Notes under the pieces: model-generated
Database searches by the model: none
The model's input: only the letters and a program-made list of their open reading frames with translations
What the model was told of the DNA's origin: nothing
Source of the DNA: Desarmillaria ectypa
Lineage: Eukaryota > Basidiomycota > Agaricomycetes > Agaricales > Physalacriaceae
Direction: 5' to 3'
Assembly: GCA_030407005.1 (NCBI GenBank)
Contig: JAUDYN010000005.1
Span: 1,798,001-1,862,000 of the forward strand
Length of the DNA: 64,000 bases
Made by a program: the position numbers and the translations under genes
In this document: piece after piece, positions 11,051 to 19,534 of the stretch
Layout: every line of letters starts with the position of its first letter
How positions within the stretch are numbered: position 1 is the stretch's first letter

Positions 11051-13799
11051 AAGGCTCTTCCAAAGGGGTGTCTAGTTGTGTTGCGATTTGACTGATCCAG
11101 TACTGATCAATCAGCTTTTTCCATATTTCTTCGTCTGGATTGATAATCCATTTGACACGTCCATCTGTTCTTTTGGCAAGGTAGGCTATGTCGCCATGCT
11201 CCGAATATTCGTGATCCAATATTTTAACCACTATTTTCCTGGTTGCAATTTTTGGAGCATATACAGCGTGGTTTACGTTGGCCTTATACTCTTGGATTGC
11301 TTCCGAGGCGTTGTTCATTTCGTTCTCTCGGACCCATGAATTGTGTTCACGAGTCCATCCCTTCCATTTAACTAGGTAGTCTGTGACTTCCCTAGATGGT
11401 TGTCCTCGCTTGGATCGTACCTTTCTGGTGCGCGAGTCCAAGACTTCTTCGATTTCGTACTCTTCTTGACCGTCGATGAGATCCGGAGGAGGAGGGGGCG
11501 GTTGTTCTTGATTTGCAAATGAGGGTGTAACATATGGAGTCAGCAGTTTCTCATTAAACCGGGGATGGATTTTCCAGTGGGGTGGTAGTTTCAGCTTGTA
11601 TGCTGTCGCTCCCGACTTTTCAACGATTTCGAACGGTCCTGTTCGTTTATCGTCGAGCTTTTTCTTTGGTCATGGAAGGTGAAGGTTGGCGGTGTCAAGC
11701 CATACCTTGTCTCCAATTTGGTATTCTCGTTGAGTCTGCTTCTTTTTGTTATATTGCGCCTTCATTTGTATTGCCGCTTTTTCCAATGCTTCGTGGACCT
11801 CCTTATGGACTTTGGCCATAGTTTCCGTAAAGTCAACGGCTGTAGGGTTTACAAAGCCGGTTTTCTGTATTGACTCAGGGATGAGTCGGGGATTTCGTCC
11901 ATATAGGACCATGAAAGGACTTTTGCCCATAGCCGAGTGAACTCGGTTGTTGTGGGCAAATTCAGCGAGTGGTAGCCATACTACCCAGTCGGTTTGTCTA
12001 TGGTTGACAAAGATATGAAGGTATTTTTCAACCTCCTGGTTGACTCTCTCTGTCTGTCCGTCTGTCTGCGGATGATAGGCCGTAGACGCGTTTTGAGTGA
12101 TATTCAGCATTCGATATAGTTCTTTCATGAATGCTGAAACGAATTGGGGTCCTCTGTCAGAGATAACCACTTGCGGCATTCCATGTTTCGCATATACTTG
12201 ATTGCGAAGTATTAAAGCCCATCCTTCTGCCGATAATTCCTCATTGCATGGAATTAAGAGGATGGTTTTGGAGAAACGGTCTACGATGACTAGTAGAGCG
12301 TCAAATCCATCTGACTCTGGGAGTCCAGTGATCATATCGACTGAGATATGTGTCCATGGCGTATCAGGAATTGCATTGGGATGAAGAGGGGCAGCCTTGG
12401 CCTGCGTGTCGCTCTTCGTTCTTTGACAAGTCTCACATCCCTTGATGTAAGATTCTACGTCCTTTTTCATCTTCGGCCACCAATACTCACGGAGTACGAG
12501 TTCTTTGGTTTTGGCGATTCCAGGGTGTCCAGCGGTAATATGATCATGGAATTGTGCAATGATCTCACCGCGTAACATTGAGTCATTGGGGACATAGACT
12601 CGTCCATCATACCACAGGATTTCGTTCTCCTGTGTGATTCCTCTTTCATGGTTGAGGGATTTTTCGATTCCCTGGTCCCACTGTTCCTTCTGTTTTGTTG
12701 CGTCTCTTATACGCGTGATTCTTTCTTCCGTGGTTGGTATTATGAGGGCGCGGAAGTGTTCCGGGGATAGAACGACAATGTCTTTATTGTCTTCTTTTCC
12801 CTGATCATGATCATCTCGTCTACTGAGAAGATCAGCCTTCTGGTTAGCGGTTCCGGCTTTATGCTGAAGGATAAAGTGATATTCCGCTAGTTCGGTGACC
12901 CATCGTGCTTGTCGACGATTCAACTTCTGGGGTTTTCGGAAGTATTGGAGATTCTGATGGTCTGTCCAAATCTCAATAGTTTCTTTGGCGCCCATGAGAT
13001 AATGACGCCATTCTTCCAATGCTAACATGATGGCTAGCAGCTCTTTATCATAGATTTCATAGTTGCGCTCGGTAGCGGTGAGCGCCTTTGACATAAATGT
13101 GATGGGTCTCCATTTGCCTTCTTTTTCTTGGCTGAGTACGGCGCCAATGGCTCCGTCACTCGCGTCTGCTTCTACTCGGAACTTTCCATCGTCTGAAGGA
13201 ATCGTTAGAACTACGTTTGTCGTCATCAGCTTCTTGATCTGATCGAACGCCTGTTTTTGTTCTGATCCCCAGGTCCAGTCTTCTTTTCCGGTCAACTGAG
13301 TGAGGGGACGGACTATTTTGGAATAGTCTTTGATGAACTTTCGATAGAAGTTCGTGAATCCTAGGAAGGATTGTAGTTCCTTCTTTTTTGTTGGGGTTGG
13401 CCATTCCACTATTCCTGCTATCTTGACTGGGTCCATGCGAATGGCATCTTCGCTTATGATAACCCCGAGGTATTCAGTTTCGAGTACCTCAAACTCGCAT
13501 TTCTCGGCTTTGAGGAACAATTTATTTTCTCGCAGTCGCTGGAGTACTTGTCGTACTATGTTCCGGTGTTCGGTCAAGGATTTTGTGAAGATGAGTATAT
13601 CGTCGAGGTAAATGGTGACTTTTCCTCCAGCGATCAAATCCTTGAATATGTCGTTCATCATCCACTGGAATGTGGCTGGTGAATTTGTGAGCCCAAAGAA
13701 CATTACCTGTGGGTTCAAAGAGTCCTCAGTTAGTTCTGAACGCGGCTTTCTCTTTGTCTCCGTCTCGGATTCGGACATTGTTGTAACCCCATCGTACAT
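11049..13799 (-). pseudogene. pol: copy D pol, C-terminal part: RT palm, RNase H, integrase, chromodomain
   Basis: Frame open from about 13800 to 11049 except one TGA (11670-11672; R or Q in other copies). RT YLDD near 13597-13614, a Ty3-type RNase H with YEIYDKELLAIMLALEEW near 13011-13065, integrase zinc finger (HDHITAGHPG...CETCQRT) near 12430-12560, and DDE acids near 12340 (VDM), 12165 (SDRGP) and 12060 (QTERVN), with 35 residues between the last two. A C-terminal chromodomain (YLVKWKGWTREHNSWV) lies near 11300-11480. The chromodomain in known chromoviruses steers insertion to H3K9-methylated chromatin, which fits the nesting seen here. The frame to the upstream half is broken by one extra base near 13710. 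Confidence 0.93.
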
Positions 13800-15039
13800 C
13801 CAGCTTGGAGAAGTATTTGGCTCCTCGTAGTTTGTCGATTAACTCGGAGATAAGTGGGAGAGGGTAACGATTTTTGATCGTCATTTCATTCAGTTTTCGA
13901 TAGTCTTGAACTGGTCGTAGAGAGCCATCCTTTTTCTTAACGAAGAAGAAGGGAGAGGCGAACGGGGATTTCGAGGGACGAATGCGTCCTGAATCTAAGT
14001 TCTCATCTAAGAACTTATCTAATTGTTCCTGCTCATTGCGATTGAGCGGGTACACCTTGCAATCTAGGGTAGATTTCGCATTGGGGATTAGCTCGATAGC
14101 ATGGTCCCAGGGTCTTCGTTCTGGTAATTCGTCAAAGCTTTCTTTAGAGAATAAATCTCTAAAGCTTTGATACTGAGGAGGCACAAGCTCCTCAAACGTC
14201 TGCTTCGGCTTTTCAGCGTTAGCTGCAGCTGCTAACTCATTTGCATGATGGACGGCACGAAGGATGATTTCTTCTTGCATGTTGACCGCAAGGATACTTT
14301 CTCCTTCTTCGAGCTCTTCGTCCCATCGTTCTTCTTCCTCAGCGTCTGGCAGGGTGAAGTAGTTCTGTACGCAATGACATCATCCAAATGTCAAGGTTCC
14401 TGCTTTCCAGTTTACGAGGGGGTTGTGGCGCTTAAGCCAGTCATGTCCTAAGTATACGGTTTTGGAACCTAAGTCTGTAACTGCGAGGTCAATGCGCTCG
14501 CTGTGTCCTCCAATTGTCATTCGTAGTTCTACGAACTCAGTGACGTCCCCTGCCTTATTGCGCGTTCCATCAGCATTATAGACCGGTATAGGAGCTGCGG
14601 CCTTCCTGGTGTCTAACTGGTGTTGTTGGACGTATGTTCGGTTGATAGAGCTGCCCGTGCAACCACTATCCAACAACGCTCGGGTTGTCAATACTTTTTT
14701 CCCGGTACATGGGGAAAGTTGGATGTCTACCAGGAAGTCCCATCCGGAACTCTTGGTGCCGCGAATATAACGAATAGGTTCGTGTAATTCATAGAGCTGT
14801 TCCCGGGCAATGCTCCCTCCCATTTGTAAGCTTTGAATAAGCTTGTCGTTGATTTCTCCAAGTCGTTTGGGATGTACCCAAATGGAGAGAACTGCCTTGG
14901 CGTTTGCCAAATTCTTGGAGTTGCATATAGCACGCATCGTCCAATCGACTCCAAATGGTTTGAGCCATTGGAATCCGTCTTGCTTCCCTTTGCATTCAGA
15001 AGACTTTTTCGGCTTTCCTGTACATTCGAAAGCGATTGA

Positions 15040-15053
15040 TACCCCCTTGTTAA
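15040..15053 (-). other. candidate central polypurine tract, copy D
   Basis: TTAACAAGGGGGTA (minus strand) is identical over 14 nt to the 3' PPT region (11031-11018). It lies about 200 bp from the midpoint of the element, where a central plus-strand primer would be expected by analogy with Ty1 and lentiviruses. Confidence 0.6.
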
Positions 15054-15864
15054 GATGGGTATCGGTTTCGACGCTTCCTAATGCATTTGGAAGGTCTAGT
15101 TCCTGATTTTCTGGTGTTCTGCATATTGGAGTACTGGCTTTGGATTGACTATTTTGCCACATCCTGAATGCCGTATCATCTTCTTCGTCGGGTACTTCAA
15201 CGATGGTAGTTCTGCTGTAATGCCCCCTTTTTACCACCTGGGCGCTAGCGGGATCCTGTCCCTTTTCCTCGGCCGGCACCACTCGCGACGGAGTTTGAAA
15301 TTCCTTGGTCATTGACTCCCAGCTAGTGCCTAAGGCGACCTTCGCACGGTTGTCAACCCTGCAACTTGCCGGCCCGGTTTGGTACTCAGCTTCGTCAAGT
15401 TTTCCACTCCCCGGACCGGTTCATCCGGGTAAAGCCTGGCCTTGGTTAGAGGCACTGTCCTGGTCCTCCGCCGACCCTGGCGGAACTGGTGAGCTTGCCC
15501 CGCTGCTCGAAGCGGGTACTGGGACGGTCGGACTTCTGGAAGTCCCGGAGGAGTCCCGCCTACTGGTCCCTGCTCGTCGCTGTGCGCTCAGCAGCGTATC
15601 CGGTGAGCACTGCTCATTGGACTTTGTTGCGGCGCCAACACCACTTGGCAAGTCCCGCTCCAGTTCGTCGGAGGTTCGGGATTGGTCACTACAGATATTG
15701 GTGTCAGCGTCTTTTAGTAGTATGACGTACCTGTTGTGTTTTTTTGATGATTCTTTCTTGGTTTTCAGCTTCGGTGAAGTCATTGATATATTTTTCTTAT
15801 ATAATATTCTGTTTTCATAGTAATTAGTCCGACCCGCGGCAACCGAGGACACACCTTGAGACTT

Positions 15865-15906
15865 GGGCATGCAAGGGGAATCGAACTCTTGACGCCCTAC
15901 TCTTTT
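15865..15906 (-). promoter_or_regulatory. gag-pol junction: AAAA slip run, UAG, hairpin (copy D)
   Basis: Minus strand: AAAA (15906-15903), 5 nt, then hairpin GGGCGT...ATGCCC with one bulged C and inner CAAG...CTTG. The first stem base is the last base of the gag UAG (15899-15897). Copies A, E and G have other bases that pair equally well. The -1 frame is open across it. Spacing and placement suit -1 ribosomal frameshifting, although GTA-AAA-GAG is not a canonical heptamer; single-tRNA slippage on A-AAA is the simplest model. Confidence 0.65.
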
Positions 15907-17939
15907 ACCTCCTCTATCTTGGAGGTGCTTGGCACCACTGCGTCAGTGGGCCCCACGTATCTCACTACGTTCTTCTCTTTTCTTGTAGGGCAATTTCTGC
16001 TCAGGTGACCCTTTTGGTCGCACCTGAAACAGCGCCCCTCCGCTCGTTGTCGGTCTATGTCCATGGGCTTCCCCGCCCCTCCGTACGTCGTCCACTTACC
16101 GGTTCCAGCATCGCGACCGGCCCCTCCACTCCCAACACTCGGTTTTGGAGCCGAGGAACTTGTCGCCCCAGCGGTGTTCTTGCCGCTGGGTTGCTGTTGT
16201 TGGGGACGCGGGCCCTGCTTCTGGCCATCCCGTGGCATACTTGTGGTCTGGTCAAAGACCCACTTCCGCTGTCTCTCTTCATACATTCGAAGAATGCGTT
16301 CCTTCCACTCTGGGTATGAGCGCGGAATGCTCACTCCCATATTTGAGATAAAGGTGGTGTACGAACTAGGAACTCCTAGTTGTACCACCTTTACCATCGT
16401 GCCCCTTTCCGCTTCGTCGGATCTTCGGCCCGCTAGTTTTGCTTCTTCTTCCAGCTTCTGGAAGTAGTGGGAGGCGGGCTGTGCTCCCATGCGCAGGTCG
16501 AACATGCACTTCTCATGGATTTCCTCGATCGCCGGATCTCGGAATTGTCTTGTGACTAGGTCGACGAAGTCGGCCCAGTCGGGGTATCGGAAATGGGCGG
16601 CGGTGCCGTCAAAGGCATCGCCTACCCAGTATTCGGGTCTCTTGTAGACCCACCAGTCCTTGGTGGCACCCTCAAAGTGGGATGTCGCGAATAGTACCAG
16701 GTGCGACGGCACCTGGAAATAGTGTCTGAACACTTCAAAATAGGTGATACAATCGCCTATGAAGCGTTCAATGTCATCATGGTCCCCTTTGAACGGGGCG
16801 GGGACCTTGACGAGGGTCGGTTTGATGCCCAGATAGGGGGCATCAGCAGCGGCATTCCCGACCGGATTCGGGATTGGGTCAGGTGGTCCCTGACCAGGGG
16901 GCGGTCTTGGGATCGAAAATCGATCCAGTCTGTACCCCGGGTACCCTCTTGGTGGTCCCGGTGGTCTTCCTCTTTCCGGTTCCTTCTCCCACTCTTGGGC
17001 TCGGAGGTAATCCGCCAGTGTCTTACGGGCGGCGTCCTCCTTGTCGAGCTCGTTACGCATCTCCGTTATGCACCGCTCTTTCTCCTGTAACTCGGTTCGC
17101 ATCTGCTGCCGAGTTTCTTCTGCCGTGGCAGGATTCCTTGGTGCCCCTGTGGCGGCGCTTCCTGCCGGTGTTCCTTCTGCCTCCATCTCTTCTCCCGCCC
17201 CTGCGAAGAGAAGACTGCCACCCTGATAAGGGTGGTATCCTTGGTGACGCGCCTGATGATGAGGGGGCGAGTCGGGAAGTGGTCGTGGGCTTACGACCGG
17301 AGTATCCAGTGAGTAACTCAGATATATTTTGTATTGAGGGTGGTGGTATTCCATCCCTCCATAGTAACCTGTATCGTAGGTTAACGTATTGTATTGAGGC
17401 TCTTCTTCCTCAATCTTCTCGTGCCATCTCCAACCTCCAGAGATGCTGGAGGGTCCTGTCCAGCTCTCGTTGCTCCCGTGGGGTCCTGGGTAATAACCCT
17501 GGAAAACGATCCCCTGCCGCGGGTCCGAAGATTGACCGGTCGCGATTGGCGTGAATCCGGTGATTGACGATGAGGGCCCTGGCATTGCTAGGGCCTTCCA
17601 TTGGTACCCGGATGGGGTCGCCCCTGTTAAGGGCGAGCCACTCATCCATTTCCATTCTGGGTTCTTCCCAGAGGTCTCGGGCTTCGACGTCCCTTCGTCG
17701 AATTTCCCACGCTGCGGTCCGGTAGGGACTGAATAGTCTCCGATCATAGTCGGAGAGTTCTGGCCAGGTGTAGTCGAGCCCATCGGAGTTGAAGGGATCG
17801 TCGGGGGCCTGGGGAGCGGCCTGGGTGTGGTTTCCGACGAGGCCATCGTCGGACTCGTCATCGGAGATTTCGATGACAGGGAGGGAGGAGAGGGAGAACT
17901 CTTCCTCGCTTGGCCACCACTCACGGCTCCAGGGGCCAT
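15897..17939 (-). CDS. gag: gag (ORF2) of copy D: capsid and CCHC nucleocapsid
   Basis: 680 codons, intact. The N-terminal third is Ser/Pro-rich, then tyrosine-rich repeats (TYDTGYYGG, HHPQY), then a predicted coiled segment (about residues 275-325, EELQEKERCITEMRNELDKE type). The retrotransposon gag capsid core lies around residues 380-520 (FKGDHDDIERFIGDC, ATKDWWVYKRPEYW, SHYFQKLEEEAKLAGR). A single knuckle CFRCDQKGHLSRNC lies near residue 640. It forms the virus-like particle shell and binds RNA. The first ATG is kept in copies C and G. It overlaps ORF1 by about 530 nt in the +1 frame. An alternative is that ORF2 is the continuation of ORF1 through a +1 shift. Confidence 0.88.
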   Translation of the reverse strand: MAPGAVSGGQARKSSPSPPSLSSKSPMTSPTMASSETTPRPLPRPPTIPSTPMGSTTPGQNSPTMIGDYSVPTGPQRGKFDEGTSKPETSGKNPEWKWMSGSPLTGATPSGYQWKALAMPGPSSSITGFTPIATGQSSDPRQGIVFQGYYPGPHGSNESWTGPSSISGGWRWHEKIEEEEPQYNTLTYDTGYYGGMEYHHPQYKIYLSYSLDTPVVSPRPLPDSPPHHQARHQGYHPYQGGSLLFAGAGEEMEAEGTPAGSAATGAPRNPATAEETRQQMRTELQEKERCITEMRNELDKEDAARKTLADYLRAQEWEKEPERGRPPGPPRGYPGYRLDRFSIPRPPPGQGPPDPIPNPVGNAAADAPYLGIKPTLVKVPAPFKGDHDDIERFIGDCITYFEVFRHYFQVPSHLVLFATSHFEGATKDWWVYKRPEYWVGDAFDGTAAHFRYPDWADFVDLVTRQFRDPAIEEIHEKCMFDLRMGAQPASHYFQKLEEEAKLAGRRSDEAERGTMVKVVQLGVPSSYTTFISNMGVSIPRSYPEWKERILRMYEERQRKWVFDQTTSMPRDGQKQGPRPQQQQPSGKNTAGATSSSAPKPSVGSGGAGRDAGTGKWTTYGGAGKPMDIDRQRAEGRCFRCDQKGHLSRNCPTRKEKNVVRYVGPTDAVVPSTSKIEEVKE

Positions 17940-18423
17940 AGGGGTGGGTCCGATCCATGCCGGGATCGTCGGGGTGTCGGGGCTCGTCGGATCTGCTGTA
18001 GTCGGATCCGCTGTTGCTGTCGCTGTTGGGCGACGAGGAATCGGACCTTCGCCCAGATGGGCGAGGGGCGGGGGTTCTTGGATGAGGGGGGGGGGCCGGG
18101 GTATGGGGGCGGGGGTTCATCCCCATCAGACCATATGTCCCCCTCGTGTTCCTCGGTCTCCTCGGGACCAAGTGTTGGTTGCTCCATTGCAACGGTGGGT
18201 CATTCCATCTGGCTCCGGAGGAGGAGGGCTCTCGTGTTATAGGCGAGAGCGTTTCAGGCAATCTGAGCCCGAAGTTCTGCGATCCCCTGAGACGGGGGCC
18301 GCGAATTAATGCTCTCCTCGGAGGAGGAGGAGGGCCCAATAATGAATCGGGCCCGGGGACGAACGAGTGGTAGTTCCTCTCGTTCTCCCAATCTTGCGGG
18401 GGGTATCCCCCAGGGAAGGTCAT
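17410..18423 (-). CDS. ORF1 of copy D: proline-rich, acidic protein (337 aa)
   Basis: Intact. The N-terminus (GGYPPQDWENERNYHSFVPG) is shared with copies C, F and G. A proline-rich region (about residues 100-125) is followed by Ser/Asp-rich acidic stretches. MDEWLALNRGD (around residue 260) is present in the same frame in copies C, E and G. The C-terminus EQRELDRTLQHLWRLEMARED looks helical and is kept, with a stop at the same place, in copies C and F. I recognise no family. It could be a separate structural or accessory protein, or the N-terminal part of Gag joined to ORF2 by a +1 shift or splicing. Confidence 0.65.
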   Translation of the reverse strand: MTFPGGYPPQDWENERNYHSFVPGPDSLLGPPPPPRRALIRGPRLRGSQNFGLRLPETLSPITREPSSSGARWNDPPLQWSNQHLVPRRPRNTRGTYGLMGMNPRPHTPAPPPHPRTPAPRPSGRRSDSSSPNSDSNSGSDYSRSDEPRHPDDPGMDRTHPYGPWSREWWPSEEEFSLSSLPVIEISDDESDDGLVGNHTQAAPQAPDDPFNSDGLDYTWPELSDYDRRLFSPYRTAAWEIRRRDVEARDLWEEPRMEMDEWLALNRGDPIRVPMEGPSNARALIVNHRIHANRDRSIFGPAAGDRFPGLLPRTPREQRELDRTLQHLWRLEMARED

Positions 18424-18614
18424 GTGTGGTGGGCGGGACAGGGACGGGGTTCTGGTTCTGGTCTCCGGGGTTGCCTTCTTAGCAAGGCCCGGAGTTCTTC
18501 CTCGTATATAAGTACGGCGAGGACCGTAAAGAAGGATAGTAATATGGCGCCGCCAATGGTGACACCGAGGGACACGGTTCGGGGTTCTTGAGAGTTTCTG
18601 TCTTCTCCGGACAT
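18420..18614 (-). CDS. small single-pass membrane ORF, copy D (64 aa)
   Basis: Start chosen at 18614 because the aligned copies C, F and G start there; an upstream in-frame ATG at 18695 lies inside the LTR. Residues about 13-36 (TVSLGVTIGGAILLSFFTVLAVLIY) form one membrane span, followed by EEELRALLRR and a proline/arginine tail. The stop overlaps the ORF1 start as ATGA, which would allow reinitiation, but this overlap is not seen in the other copies. Function unknown. Confidence 0.55.
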   Translation of the reverse strand: MSGEDRNSQEPRTVSLGVTIGGAILLSFFTVLAVLIYEEELRALLRRQPRRPEPEPRPCPAHHT

Positions 18615-18660
18615 GAGATCTTCTATACGGCTAGCGTAATAGAAGAAGAGTTGGTTGGAA

Positions 18661-18673
18661 ATCTCTTGTTTTA
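18661..18673 (-). promoter_or_regulatory. self-priming PBS of copy D
   Basis: Immediately after the 5' LTR, TAAAACAAGAGAT (minus strand) is perfectly complementary over 13 nt to ATCTCTTGTTTTA inside the LTR (18828-18816). The latter lies 34 nt downstream of the first base of TATATAAA (18862-18855), that is, at the expected mRNA 5' end. This is the Tf1/sushi arrangement, in which the RNA's own 5' end primes cDNA synthesis. Confidence 0.8.
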
Positions 18674-19096
18674 TGTTAGGCACCGACTTGGGCACGTGAC
18701 TTGGGACCGTCAGCTGATCCTCTCTGGGCCGTTACGTGTTCGAATGATCACCCAAGTGAGAGAACTACGCTAATAGTCTTTAGTGTAGTGCGAGTAAGAA
18801 GTTTATAGTGTTAATTAAAACAAGAGATAGAGTACAATGGTCTAATATACTCTGTTTATATAGTATTCCTACGGCGTTATATTTAGATGAAATGCTACAG
18901 TCCATGCATAAACGGTGTCGAAGTAGGACGATCCGGGAGGATCATAGAACCAATAGTAATCATCTGGGGTGACAGTTTGTGAGAACGGGGGTGGTCGTCG
19001 GTGAATATCTGGATATGAGTCGGTTTCTGGGCTAGATTAGATGGATGAGTCATGGATATGACTCAGATAAGATAAGATAACGGAAAAATCGTAACA
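18674..19096 (-). repeat. 5' LTR and promoter of copy D (423 bp)
   Basis: TGTTACGATTTTTCC to GCCTAACA on the minus strand. TATATAAA at 18862-18855, with predicted transcription start near 18828. Right flank is target duplication atcta, then the remainder of the K2 LTR. Confidence 0.95.
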
Positions 19097-19534
19097 ATCT
19101 ATATTGAAATAGTTGGATCTGGGCTCAAGGTTAATCCATTCCTAATTTATTTCTAAGTCCTGTTTCAAGATTGCCATGTGACTAGTTATCCTGACTTAGG
19201 CATTTATGCCCAGTCTGGGCTGCTAGTGACAGAACTTGATGAGATCTGTGTACTCTGCTCCTGGTTTTGGTGTGCTAGTAGCATCCTTCATTTGCTAGTG
19301 GCTGTATTTCACTTAGTCCTGCTAGCATTCGAGTTACTAGTCTGGCTGGCTGGTAGATTTAACCCACTAATGGTGTTGCATCTAAGTCCTGGCTGTACCA
19401 GTTGCTTACTGCTTTTAACTATCAGCTCAAAGCCTCAGCTATAGTCCTCTATGTATCACTAGTATAGGATAGATGTGCAATAGTATTGTTACAAAATCGC
19501 AAAATCTAGGTGTGAATGTGTAGATGGCATATCA

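Larger units (their letters stand above)
13726..15906 (-). pseudogene. pol: copy D pol, N-terminal part: linker, protease, RT fingers
   Basis: Same frame throughout, -1 to gag, with TGA at 15421-15423, 14380-14382 and 13726-13728. The pre-protease linker is low-complexity with a conserved NRYVILLKDAD and a PDEEDD acidic stretch. The aspartic protease has ALLDSGCTGSSIN near 14640-14676. The RT N-part has FFFVKKKDGSLRPVQDYRKLN near 13890-13951 and [15 protein letters not shown] near 13770-13815. The frame is open upstream of the first ATG (15870) through the post-gag hairpin into gag, so Gag-Pol fusion by -1 frameshifting is likely. The stops sit at sites that are CGA or CAA in other copies. 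Confidence 0.9.
10594..19096 (-). mobile_element. Family 1 copy D, full length, youngest (8503 bp)
   Basis: Perfect target duplication atcta (10589-10593, 19097-19101). LTRs 10594-11016 and 18674-19096 are 423 bp each. I see one difference, cggcgaat versus cggtgaat, itself a CpG-to-TpG change. CpG is abundant, unlike in all other copies. Order on the minus strand: LTR, self-priming PBS, membrane ORF, ORF1, gag, -1 pol, PPT, LTR. It is not fully intact. There are TGA stops in pol at 15421-15423, 14380-14382, 13726-13728 and 11670-11672, and one extra base near 13710. It was either mobilised in trans or inactivated after insertion. Confidence 0.96.
9738..19534 (-). repeat. K2: family 2 LTR, minus strand, split by copy D
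   Basis: Pieces 9738-10593 and 19097-19534 add up to 1289 bp once the 5-bp duplication atcta is removed, exactly the length of the K1 5' LTR. Ends are TGATGTGC / GCATATCA on the plus strand. The left flank is gag-region ORF1 of copy C in plus orientation; the right flank is copy C gag in minus orientation. The 4-bp duplication ACAA reappears as TTGT at 20465-20468, not at the adjacent end, which indicates an inversion. Confidence 0.9.

Noticed and set aside
15305..15820. 171-codon plus-strand frame, and similar long antisense frames at 16057-16467, 16874-17554 and 17827-18309
   Set aside because: Shadows of GC-rich, proline/arginine-coding gag and pol of copy D.
15780..15862. Intron-like signals after gag (GTGTGT/GTGAGT donor, ACTAAT branch-like site, downstream AG), seen also in copies A and G
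   Set aside because: The -1 pol frame is open across the stretch in D, E and G and encodes a shared SS(V/A)(A/S)xGRTN pattern. D lacks a matching AG at the place G has one, so coding sequence is the better explanation.
15865..15960. Possible tRNA gene (B-box-like GTTCGATTCC plus CAGTGG upstream)
   Set aside because: The 5' half does not form D and acceptor stems in any copy, and the region upstream is gag coding. Only the local hairpin is supported.
18420..18423. ATGA stop/start overlap as a general coupling between the membrane ORF and ORF1
   Set aside because: Present only in D; C, F and G have GATCATGT at the ORF1 start and a different frame relation.
19178..19444. Identical 88-codon hydrophobic frame found four times (also 20559-20825, 29645-29911, 39523-39789)
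   Set aside because: It lies antisense within the K LTR. The LTRs are nearly identical, so four copies are not independent evidence of coding.
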